DNA of 33,201 bases from Rhodococcus sp. HNM0569. GTDB taxonomy: Bacteria > Actinomycetota > Actinomycetes > Mycobacteriales > Mycobacteriaceae. The notes beneath the pieces are model-generated. The model did not search any database. It saw only the letters and a program-made list of their open reading frames with translations, and was not told the origin of the DNA. This document shows positions 15,617 through 21,995 of this stretch, piece after piece (the first letter of the stretch is position 1; each line of letters begins with the position of its first letter). Location of the stretch: the NCBI RefSeq assembly GCF_012726205.1, contig NZ_JAASAE010000023.1:1-33201 (forward strand). The letters are read 5' to 3'. The translations under genes and the position numbers were made by a program.

Positions 15617-17038
15617 ATGCGCGAAGTGCTGATCGACCCGATCTCCGTCGACCGGCTGTCCGCGCTGCTCGAACCCGAGCGAGCGACGCGACTGCAGGAC
15701 ACCGCGACACGTGCAGTGCGGGACCTGGACGGTCGGGTCGTGTGGAATGTCAACGCGACGGCGCAGGGTGGCGGCGTCGCCGAGATGCTCCAGTCGCTGG
15801 TCGCGTACGGGCGTGGCGCCGGAGTCGACACGCGGTGGCTCGTGCTGCACGGCAACCCCGAGTTCTTCGCGCTCACCAAGCGCATCCACAACTCTCTGCA
15901 CGGCAGCGCGGGCGCCGAATTCAGCGACGCCGACCGCCGTCTGTTCGACGACGTCAGCGCCGAGAACCTCGCGGGCCTCGCCGAATTCGTCCGCGCGGGA
16001 GACATCGTGGTGTTGCACGACCCGCAGACCGCGGGCCTCGTCGCCGGCGTACGGCGGATCGGCGCCTATGCGGTGTGGCGCTGCCATATCGGAAAGGATG
16101 CGAGCGACGAGGTCACCGACGCGGCCTGGCAATTCCTGCGCAGGTACGTCGAACCCGCCGACGCATTCGTGTTCACGCGCGCGGCATACGTGCCGCGCTG
16201 GGTGGACCGTGGCCGTGTGCGGATCATCCCGCCGTCGCTCGACCCCTTCACCGCCAAGAACGAATACCTTCCGGTGGGCGACGTCCTGTCGACGTTGCGG
16301 ATCGCAGGCATCGTCGAGGCGCCCGATGCGGGTGGATCGGTCGCGTTCACGCGCCGCGACGGCTCACGCGGTACGACGCGTCCGCACGAGGGGCTCGTGC
16401 ACGGGGGACCGCTGCCGGCGGATGCCCGCGTCGTGCTGCAGGTCAGCCGGTGGGACGACCTCAAGGACATGCAGGGCGTGCTCACCGGTTTCGCACGTCG
16501 CGTCGACGACCTGCCCGCCGACGCGCACCTGATGCTCGTCGGCCCGGACGCGGCAGGGGTGAGCGACGACCCGGAAGGCGCGCGCGTGCTGGACGAATGC
16601 CTCGGCCTGTGGCGCGCGCTGCCGCCGGCGGCAGCCGCACGAGTGCACCTGTGCGTGCTTCCGATGGACGACGGCGACGAGAACGCACACATCGTCGACG
16701 CGTTGCAGCGGTACGCGTCGATCGTGGTGCAGAAGAGCCTCGTCGAGGGTTTCGGGCTCACCGTGACCGAAGCGATGTGGAAGGCGAAACCCGTCGTCGC
16801 GTCGAATGTCGGAGGCATCGCCGATCAGATCGTCGACGGTGTGAGCGGCGTCCTCCTCGACGACCCGGCCGATCTCGACGCGTTCGCCGACGCCCTCGTC
16901 GGCCTGTTGCACGACGACGCCCGCACGGCGCGGCTCGCGACCAACGCCCACGAACGTGCCCGGGCGCAGTTCCTCGGCGATCGTCACCTGGCGCAGAGCG
17001 TCGACTTGTTCCGGAAACTGCTGGCGAACGCACGCTGA
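15617..17038 (+). CDS. GT4 glycosyltransferase, TreT-like (trehalose synthase) family
   Basis: A cytoplasmic GT-B fold glycosyltransferase of 473 residues. The N-terminal segment VWNVNATAQGGGVAEML (43-58) is a hallmark of the TreT (trehalose glycosyltransferring synthase) and trehalose phosphorylase subgroup of family GT4. The C-terminal half has VSRWDDLKD (276-284) and the family E-x7-E motif (E377 and E385, in EGFGLTVTEAM). TreT makes trehalose reversibly from a nucleotide-diphosphoglucose and glucose; phosphorylases use glucose-1-phosphate instead. The sequence does not decide between these or a different acceptor. ATG at 15617 is favoured because GGAAG lies 10 nt before it, while an in-frame ATG at 15608 is only 1 nt away from that motif. 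It is followed after 83 nt by a secreted glucanase gene. Confidence 0.78.
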   Translation: MREVLIDPISVDRLSALLEPERATRLQDTATRAVRDLDGRVVWNVNATAQGGGVAEMLQSLVAYGRGAGVDTRWLVLHGNPEFFALTKRIHNSLHGSAGAEFSDADRRLFDDVSAENLAGLAEFVRAGDIVVLHDPQTAGLVAGVRRIGAYAVWRCHIGKDASDEVTDAAWQFLRRYVEPADAFVFTRAAYVPRWVDRGRVRIIPPSLDPFTAKNEYLPVGDVLSTLRIAGIVEAPDAGGSVAFTRRDGSRGTTRPHEGLVHGGPLPADARVVLQVSRWDDLKDMQGVLTGFARRVDDLPADAHLMLVGPDAAGVSDDPEGARVLDECLGLWRALPPAAAARVHLCVLPMDDGDENAHIVDALQRYASIVVQKSLVEGFGLTVTEAMWKAKPVVASNVGGIADQIVDGVSGVLLDDPADLDAFADALVGLLHDDARTARLATNAHERARAQFLGDRHLAQSVDLFRKLLANAR

Positions 17039-17121
17039 CCCGGCATTGTTCACCGCGGGGGACGGCACAACGGCAGAACCGGAGAGGTGGCACCGAGCCG
17101 ATGCATCGAGGAGGACCGAGC

Positions 17122-17913
17122 ATGCGCGTCGCGGCCGCGGCGCTGTGTCTGCTCGTGCTCGCGGTGCTCGGTGGCTCGGCCGTCGAGCAGGAAGGGGCGA
17201 CGAGATTGCCGTGGTCCGAAGAATTCGAGGGGCCGCGCGGTGGTGCACCCGACCCTGACGACTGGAACTTCGAGTACGGCGCGGGCGGCTGGGGAAACGA
17301 CGAGTTGCAGACGTACACCGACGACCCGCGCAATGTGTACCTCGACGGCAACGGCCACCTCGTGATCGCCGCGCGCTCGGACGAACGCGGCATCACGTCG
17401 GTCCGGATGAACACGCAGGGCAAGTTCACATTCCGGTACGGAACACTCGCTGCCCGGATCCGGCTACCCGCGGGCACCGGCCTGCTGCCCGCGTTCTGGC
17501 TCCTCGGAGCCGACTTTCCCGAGGTGGGGTGGCCGCGCAGCGGCGAGATCGACGTCATCGAAACACCCAACGACGGAAGCGAGTACAACGCGTCGGTGCA
17601 CGGGCCCACCGAAGCGGGCGAGCATTGGTTCGAGACCCGAACCGGCAGGCGAGGAGTCGACCTCACCGACGACTTCCACGTCTACTCGCTGACCAAGGCT
17701 CCCGGCACGGTCACCATGCTGATCGACGACATTCCGGTCGCCACGTTCACCGAGGACGATCTGCCGGACGACGCGCTCTGGGTCTTCGAGCAGCCGGCCT
17801 TCGTGCTGTTCACGCTCGCGGTGGGCGGCGACTGGCCGGGGCCACCCGATCGCACCACGCCCAACCCGTCCTACATGATCGTGGACTGGATCCGAGCTCG
17901 CGAGGATCCGTGA
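17122..17913 (+). CDS. Secreted glycoside hydrolase family 16 (laminarinase-type) glucanase
   Basis: A 263-residue exported hydrolase. A hydrophobic signal sequence (residues 1-20) is followed by the GH16 jelly-roll domain. The catalytic motif GEIDVIE contains nucleophile E142, D144 and acid/base E147. Upstream aromatic sugar-binding features (WNFEYG, then YTDDPRNVYLDGNGHLVI) match bacterial beta-1,3-glucanases, and the C-terminal MIVDWIRA is the usual family ending. The protein lacks a carbohydrate-binding module. ATG at 17122 has GAGGAGG 7 nt upstream; an ATG at 17101 is in frame but weaker. Predicted substrates are beta-1,3-linked glucans outside the cell. A 22-bp sequence at its 3' end is repeated just downstream. 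Confidence 0.88.
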   Translation: MRVAAAALCLLVLAVLGGSAVEQEGATRLPWSEEFEGPRGGAPDPDDWNFEYGAGGWGNDELQTYTDDPRNVYLDGNGHLVIAARSDERGITSVRMNTQGKFTFRYGTLAARIRLPAGTGLLPAFWLLGADFPEVGWPRSGEIDVIETPNDGSEYNASVHGPTEAGEHWFETRTGRRGVDLTDDFHVYSLTKAPGTVTMLIDDIPVATFTEDDLPDDALWVFEQPAFVLFTLAVGGDWPGPPDRTTPNPSYMIVDWIRAREDP

Positions 17914-17945
17914 GCGGCCTGCCCCGAGCCCGCGAGGATCCGTGA
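17892..17945 (+). repeat. 22-bp direct repeat spanning and following the GH16 stop codon
   Basis: The last 22 bp of the GH16 gene including its TGA (17892-17913) recur at 17924-17945 with one mismatch, a period of 32 bp. The second copy ends in TGA and supplies a CGTGAC that could serve as a -35 element 19 bp upstream of the AraC gene's -10. It looks like a local duplication. Confidence 0.8.
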
Positions 17946-17965
17946 CGCGGCCGGCGAGCTGCTCG

Positions 17966-17978
17966 TAGCATCGGGTGC
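17966..17978 (+). promoter_or_regulatory. Candidate leaderless -10 element for the AraC gene
   Basis: TAGCAT (17966-17971) is followed by 7 nt and the ATG at 17979, with no ribosome binding site. CGTGAC, 19 bp upstream and inside the second copy of the 22-bp repeat, may act as the -35. Confidence 0.5.
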
Positions 17979-18635
17979 ATGTACCGCGAGCGTCGGATTG
18001 CGGGGCTCGAGGCCGTGCTGTGGCAGTCGACGGCAGACGGGCCGGGGCCCGGCACCATCCTCCCCGACGGCTGCATGGACCTCGTCGTCACGAGCGGCCG
18101 TGTCCTCGTCGCCGGGCCGGACACCCGGGCGGTGGTCGTCGACCGCGAGCGCGGCGCGACGGCGACGGGCCTGCGGTTCGATTCCGGTGTGCTGCCCGCC
18201 CTCCTCGGTGTGCCGGCGCGCGAACTCACGGATCTACGCGAACCGCTCGAGCAGGTCCGACCGGATCTGGTGCCGGGCGAGTTCGACGGCACGGCAGGCT
18301 CGCTCGTGCGGATCGCGGTTCGTGCCCGAGCACACGCCGCGCCGGATCCGGTGGTGCGCGAGGCGGCGCGGCTGCTCCGCCGCGGAGCCCCGGTGCGTGA
18401 GACGGCAGGGGCGATCGGCTACGGGGAACGCCAACTGAGACGAATGGCGTTGCAGCACTTCGGTTACGGTCCGAAGACGCTGTCCCGGATCGCACGCTTC
18501 CAGCGCGCCCTCGCCCTGGCCGGGACGATGCCCGCCGCCGACATCGCACGCGACGCGGGCTACGCCGACCAGGCGCACCTGGTGCGCGAGTGCACCGAGC
18601 TGACCGGTACGTCCTTCGGGGCGCTCACTCGGTGA
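17979..18635 (+). CDS. AraC family transcriptional regulator with DUF6597-like N-terminus
   Basis: A 218-residue regulator. The N-terminal part (about 1-110) contains ILPDGCMDLVV (27-37), the signature of the DUF6597 domain found before AraC helix-turn-helix regions. The C-terminal part is a two-HTH AraC domain (about 133-215): ETAGAIGYGERQLRRMALQHFGYGPKTLSRIARFQRAL, then IARDAGYADQAHLVRECTELTGTSF. The last 11 bp overlap the convergent VOC gene. AraC/DUF6597 regulators next to glyoxalase-like genes are a common pairing, so this is probably a local regulator of the VOC gene, but there is no direct evidence. The ligand is unknown. Confidence 0.88.
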   Translation: MYRERRIAGLEAVLWQSTADGPGPGTILPDGCMDLVVTSGRVLVAGPDTRAVVVDRERGATATGLRFDSGVLPALLGVPARELTDLREPLEQVRPDLVPGEFDGTAGSLVRIAVRARAHAAPDPVVREAARLLRRGAPVRETAGAIGYGERQLRRMALQHFGYGPKTLSRIARFQRALALAGTMPAADIARDAGYADQAHLVRECTELTGTSFGALTR

Positions 18636-19020
18636 GGGCGGCGAACAGATCCACCGTGGTGCCGTCGGGATCGGCGACCGTCGCGTATCGCTGACCCCAG
18701 AAGGCGTCCCACGGTGCGTGGAGTCCCCGGTAGCCCTTTCCGGTCAGCATCGCGTAGGTGTCGTCGACGCCTGCCGGGGATCCGCAGTCGAATGCGAGGC
18801 CGACACGGTCGGTGCCGGACGGCTCGGTGAACTCGGGGTCGACGGCACGCGCGGTGTCGTACGAGTCCCACATGATGCGGAGACCACCAGGAAGGGCCGC
18901 CTCGGCGTGCGGCGCGTCGTCGGCCTCGTGCGGGACGTCGAGGCCGAGGAGTCGATAGAAGGCGAGCGAAGCCGCCATGTCGCGCGTGAGGATGCCGAGA
19001 GCGCTGAACGAAGGTGTCAT
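18625..19020 (-). CDS. VOC superfamily (glyoxalase/bleomycin-resistance-like) protein
   Basis: A 131-residue protein with the two beta-alpha-beta-beta-beta modules of the VOC fold: SALGILTRDMAASLAFYRLLGLDV at the start and ATVADPDGTTVDLFAAL at the end. Metal-ligand candidates are not obvious at the first position of the fold, so it may be a binding protein rather than a glyoxalase. It is convergent with the AraC gene and overlaps it by 11 bp. The start ATG at 19020 has no ribosome binding site, but TAGGTT lies 6 nt upstream on the minus strand, which suggests leaderless expression. Confidence 0.85.
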   Translation of the reverse strand: MTPSFSALGILTRDMAASLAFYRLLGLDVPHEADDAPHAEAALPGGLRIMWDSYDTARAVDPEFTEPSGTDRVGLAFDCGSPAGVDDTYAMLTGKGYRGLHAPWDAFWGQRYATVADPDGTTVDLFAALTE

Positions 19021-19032
19021 GAACTCAACCTA
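19021..19032 (-). promoter_or_regulatory. Candidate leaderless -10 element for the VOC gene
   Basis: On the minus strand, TAGGTT (19032-19027) is followed by 6 nt and the ATG at 19020. AAGACC, 18 bp further upstream, may be a weak -35. Confidence 0.5.
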
Positions 19033-19122
19033 GGAGCGTGCACCGGCACCGGTCTTGAAGGTTTCGGACTTCGCGCCCGGAACCCTCGATTCCTGGCCGC
19101 GGCGCGGAGCATGCTGGTCGAT

Positions 19123-19518
19123 ATGAGCGAGAGATCGAAGTTCGCGAGCGTCGTGATCGCGCGGGCCCCCGCGGAGGTCTACGAGTACGTCGTCGACCCT
19201 GCTCACCTACCCGAGTGGGCCGCAGGCGTCGCGTCGGGCATCGAGAGACGAGACGGCAGATGGGTCGCGAAGTCGCCGATGGGGGAGATCGAACTGCGGT
19301 TCGCGCCGCGCAACGAGTTCGGCGTCCTCGACCACGACGTCGTGATGCCCGACGGCACCGTGTACTACAACCCGATGCGCGTCGTGCCGCACGAAGGCGG
19401 CAGCGAAGTGGTGTTCGGGGTACGCCGGCCGACAGGTGCGAGCGACGTCGCGTGGGAGGCGGACGTCGCGGCCGTGCAGCACGACCTCGAGACACTCGCG
19501 CGCGTCCTCGAACCGTGA
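19123..19518 (+). CDS. SRPBCC family protein (START/polyketide-cyclase-like)
   Basis: A 131-residue cytoplasmic protein with the SRPBCC pattern: SVVIARAPAEVYEYVVDPAHLPEWA at the N-terminus, then a central beta-sheet region and a C-terminal long helix (WEADVAAVQHDLETLARVL). Members bind hydrophobic ligands or act as small cyclases and stress-linked proteins. ATG at 19123 (MSERSKF) is preferred to the in-frame ATG at 19111 because CATGCT lies 7 nt before it, consistent with a leaderless start. It converges on the ParA-like gene, with a stem-loop in the 39-nt gap. Confidence 0.8.
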   Translation: MSERSKFASVVIARAPAEVYEYVVDPAHLPEWAAGVASGIERRDGRWVAKSPMGEIELRFAPRNEFGVLDHDVVMPDGTVYYNPMRVVPHEGGSEVVFGVRRPTGASDVAWEADVAAVQHDLETLARVLEP

Positions 19519-19532
19519 GCACCTGACGAGTC

Positions 19533-19557
19533 CCCGTACGCCTTTTTCGCGCACGGG
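19533..19557. terminator. Candidate bidirectional stem-loop terminator
   Basis: CCCGTACGC (19533-19541) pairs with GCGCACGGG (19549-19557) with one A-C mismatch, with a 7-nt loop. It fills the gap between the convergent SRPBCC and ParA-like genes and ends at the ParA-like stop codon. There is no T-run after it, which is normal for actinobacterial stem-loops. Confidence 0.45.
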
Positions 19558-20325
19558 TCAGCTCTCGACGAGCTCCGCCGCCACCTCGGCCAGCTTCTCG
19601 TACGCCGCGACCGTGGCAGGTGCGAGCGCGTCGTGCGCGATCACGATTCCCGACGCCAGGTGCTGGTCGTAGGGGATCTGCTCGATCGCGCCGATGCGCC
19701 CCTCGAGATAGCCGCGCAACATGTCGACGTCGACGGGCCACCCGTTCGCATCCTGGTTCGAGATCGCGACCACGGTGCGCTTCAACGCCGCTTCACCGGC
19801 GACGCGGCCGATCGCATCGAGATTCGCGCGCATCCGGTTGAACGCGTCGACGCGGCACGGCACGGCGAGCACGATCGCGGCACCCGGCGTCGACACGAGC
19901 GACCGCAGATACCGCGCGCCGATGCGGTGGCCGAGATCGTAGATCGCGTCCGCGCGACGCGACTTGAGGTACGCGGCGATCCGGCGGAAGTCGGTCTCGT
20001 TCGCGAGCGCGTCGCCCGCACGGTGCAGGATGCGCGCGTTGGTGGCCGTGTGCGACGACGCGAGCATGAACGCCTCGTCGGAGATCTCGCCGCCCGTGGC
20101 CGACGCGAGCAACTGCTCGATGCCGTTGCTCGCGAGCACCTGGTCGGCGCCACGATCGGCGAGGTCGCCACCTGCGGGCGTCGCATCGATCGCGACGGCG
20201 GTGATGCCCTGTCCGGCAGCCACATTGGCGAGGCCGAGGGTGGTGGTCGTGGCGCCCGCACCACCGCATGCGCCCGCGACGAGTACCGGTGTGCCGTGCT
20301 TGACCCAAGTAGGTGTCTGTGTCAT
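19558..20325 (-). CDS. ParA/MinD-like protein with degenerate P-loop
   Basis: A 255-residue protein with the ParA/MinD layout: P-loop region at the N-terminus (VLVAGACGGAGATTTTLGLANV, 14-35), a Walker A' region (AIDATPAGGDLA, 45-56), and an alpha/beta body. Both P-loop lysines are missing. The signature lysine position is C20 and the catalytic lysine position is A25, against KGGxGKT in canonical members. This predicts weak or absent ATP hydrolysis. The start overlaps the stop of the Pro/Lys-rich gene by 4 nt (ATGA), so the two are coupled. EspI-like proteins of ESX loci combine a proline-rich part with this type of ATPase, and in M. tuberculosis an EspI-related gene (Rv3860) lies next to gltB, as here. 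That comparison is from memory. Confidence 0.75.
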   Translation of the reverse strand: MTQTPTWVKHGTPVLVAGACGGAGATTTTLGLANVAAGQGITAVAIDATPAGGDLADRGADQVLASNGIEQLLASATGGEISDEAFMLASSHTATNARILHRAGDALANETDFRRIAAYLKSRRADAIYDLGHRIGARYLRSLVSTPGAAIVLAVPCRVDAFNRMRANLDAIGRVAGEAALKRTVVAISNQDANGWPVDVDMLRGYLEGRIGAIEQIPYDQHLASGIVIAHDALAPATVAAYEKLAEVAAELVES

Positions 20326-21416
20326 GCGGGTACCATCTCCACAACGAGTGTGCGGCCGTCGAGTGTCGCCGTTCGCACGCGGTTCGTCCACGGCGGGTCC
20401 AGCTTTTCGCCACTGTCGCTCATGCGCGTGATGGTGAGATCGTACGACTCCGGTCCACTCTTGGTGATGCTGAGGCAGTGCTGCGTACCGACCTCGATCG
20501 GGTCGATGGCCGTGGCTTGCACCTGGTCGGCGTGAAGTGCGTTGGGCACCATGTGTTCGAGCGCTTTCGTCGCATTCCTTTCGACGAAGATGCCGTACTC
20601 GAAGCCCATGATGGCGTCCGGGCCGTCGGCGAAGCCGCCGGGGCCGTTGCCGACGACGGTGGTGCCGTCGTCGGACGGCGTGCACCAGTCGGCGGCAGGC
20701 GTACCGGCACCGGCTCCCGCGCCGGCGCCCGCGTCGGCGCTGGTCGGCGCGGCCGCGGTGGCCTTGCCGTCGACGTCGTTGCCGCCGCGCGAACCCATCG
20801 TGGCGAGCACGATGCCGCCCGCGACGACCGCGACGAGCGCCACGGCACCACCGATCAGGAGGCCGGTACGGCCCGATCCAGGCTCCTTGGGCGGCTTGGG
20901 GGCCTTCGGCTCCTTCGGTGGCTTCGGAGGCTTGGGTTCCTTGACGGCCCGTGGCTCTTCGACCGCCGTGGGTGGCTTCGGTTCCTTGGCCGGCTTGGGC
21001 GCCTTCGGTTCCTTGGGCGGCTTCGGTGCCTTGGGGGCCTTGGAGGCTTTGGGCGGCTTGGGTGGCTTGGCAGCTTTCGGTGCCTTCGGCGGCTTGCCCG
21101 CGGGTGACTGCGCGGGCTGGTCGTCGCCCGTGAGCCACATCGGCGGCGGATTGTCGTCGGAGAGCCAGCTGGGCCCTGCTGTCGGCTTCGGTGCACCGCC
21201 GGGGCGCGGGCCCGCAGCGGGGGCGGGACCGGGAGCGACCTTGGGGCCCGGTGCGGGCTGCTCGGGCGGCGGGGTGGTGCCCGGCTCGGGAGCGCCTGGC
21301 TGGTCTGCCGCTCCGGTCGCCCCGCTCGGGCCGGGTTGTGAACCCGGTGCCGGCGCGGCCTCGAAAGCAGGGAACCAGCCGTCGTGGCGGTCCTGCGATC
21401 CTCCCCTGTCAGTCAT
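20322..21416 (-). CDS. Pro/Lys/Ala-rich single-pass membrane protein with small extracellular domain
   Basis: A 364-residue protein with three parts. Residues 1-107 are Pro/Gly/Ala-rich and low in complexity. Residues 108-179 are a PK-rich repeat tract (PKAPK, PKEPK and related units) that is strongly basic. A single membrane segment lies at about 184-206. An Ala/Gly linker leads to an extracytoplasmic domain of about 120 residues with two Cys (in DWCTPSDDG and TQHCLSI). The N-terminus is therefore cytoplasmic and the C-terminus outside. I do not recognise the C-terminal domain. The ATG at 21416 is chosen since the frame upstream to 21533 is unlike protein, though the ribosome binding site is weak. 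Its stop overlaps the start of the ParA-like gene. Confidence 0.75.
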   Translation of the reverse strand: MTDRGGSQDRHDGWFPAFEAAPAPGSQPGPSGATGAADQPGAPEPGTTPPPEQPAPGPKVAPGPAPAAGPRPGGAPKPTAGPSWLSDDNPPPMWLTGDDQPAQSPAGKPPKAPKAAKPPKPPKASKAPKAPKPPKEPKAPKPAKEPKPPTAVEEPRAVKEPKPPKPPKEPKAPKPPKEPGSGRTGLLIGGAVALVAVVAGGIVLATMGSRGGNDVDGKATAAAPTSADAGAGAGAGAGTPAADWCTPSDDGTTVVGNGPGGFADGPDAIMGFEYGIFVERNATKALEHMVPNALHADQVQATAIDPIEVGTQHCLSITKSGPESYDLTITRMSDSGEKLDPPWTNRVRTATLDGRTLVVEMVPA

Positions 21417-21586
21417 GGTCGCCCATTCTCTCACCCTCGTTTCGGCCTCGTGCCGCCCCTCCGTGCGCGGGTGTCCCCCCGGCCCGTGAGCGTGTGATCC
21501 CCCGGCGGCGGAAGTTATCAGAATCCACCGCACGCGCGTGCGATGCGAGACCGGGAGCCTGCCCAGCGGGTGTGGCGAAAATCCGA

Positions 21587-21615
21587 TTCACTGGACGGGC
21601 TGCGCCGCCTAGACT
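21587..21615 (+). promoter_or_regulatory. Candidate promoter of the gltB leader
   Basis: TTCACT (21587-21592) and TAGACT (21610-21615) are separated by 17 bp and fit -35 and -10 elements (TTGACA and TAnnnT). A transcript starting about 7 nt downstream would carry a leader of about 370 nt before gltB. Confidence 0.5.
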
Positions 21616-21684
21616 GGTCTGGCGAGCGAGATCCTCGGAGCCTGGACGGTGTTGTCCGCCCCGAACCACCTGAAGTTACACGAC

Positions 21685-21774
21685 GCGGCAGCTCGCGCGG
21701 TGTGCCGCAGGGCACAGACGAAGCAGGGAAACCGCAGGTAGACGCGGTCTTAGCCGAACCTAAGTTGTGAGGTT
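21685..21774 (+). promoter_or_regulatory. Candidate structured leader RNA upstream of gltB
   Basis: Four hairpins can form in the leader. GCGGCA (21685-21690) pairs with TGCCGC (21703-21708). TGTGCC (21701-21706) pairs with GGCACA (21711-21716). ACCGC (21731-21735) pairs with GCGGT (21744-21748). AACCT (21757-21761) pairs with AGGTT (21770-21774). The first two share bases 21703-21706 and are mutually exclusive, the arrangement expected of a switching RNA. I match it to no known riboswitch class. It may equally be an incidental GC-rich fold. Confidence 0.4.
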
Positions 21775-21995
21775 TGCGGTGGTCTGAATTATCGTTTTGT
21801 TTACACGGCGGACTCACAACAGTCCCCCAGGACCGAAAAGCCACGTCGCCTGAAGCTCGAAGCACACCCGGCGTCAGCGCGAGGCGATAGCCGATCGGTG
21901 GTGCCGTTCACAGCGCGGTGACGGTGCGTATTGCAGGAAGATGGCCATCAGCGCTGCTGGTCGTCGGTGCATCTCTTGGCATACGAAGGCTAGGT

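Larger units (their letters stand above)
21417..21995 (+). other. Gene-free 579-bp region upstream of gltB
   Basis: No convincing protein gene lies here; short open frames (such as 21543-21770 plus) lack a recognisable start signal and a family. The left part is divergent upstream sequence for the Pro/Lys-rich gene. The right part holds a candidate promoter (21587-21615), four consecutive hairpins (21685-21774), and an AT-rich patch at 21786-21806 with TTGTGA and TATCGT 19 bp apart that may be a second gltB promoter. The gltB ATG is at 21996 with AAGG about 7 nt before it. Confidence 0.7.

Noticed and set aside
21543-21770. 75-residue open frame upstream of gltB
   Set aside because: No ribosome binding site at its start and no recognised family; the region is better explained as leader sequence.
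21786-21830. GlnR or AmtR box upstream of gltB
   Set aside because: Candidate half-sites around GTTTAC do not match the GlnR or AmtR consensus well enough.
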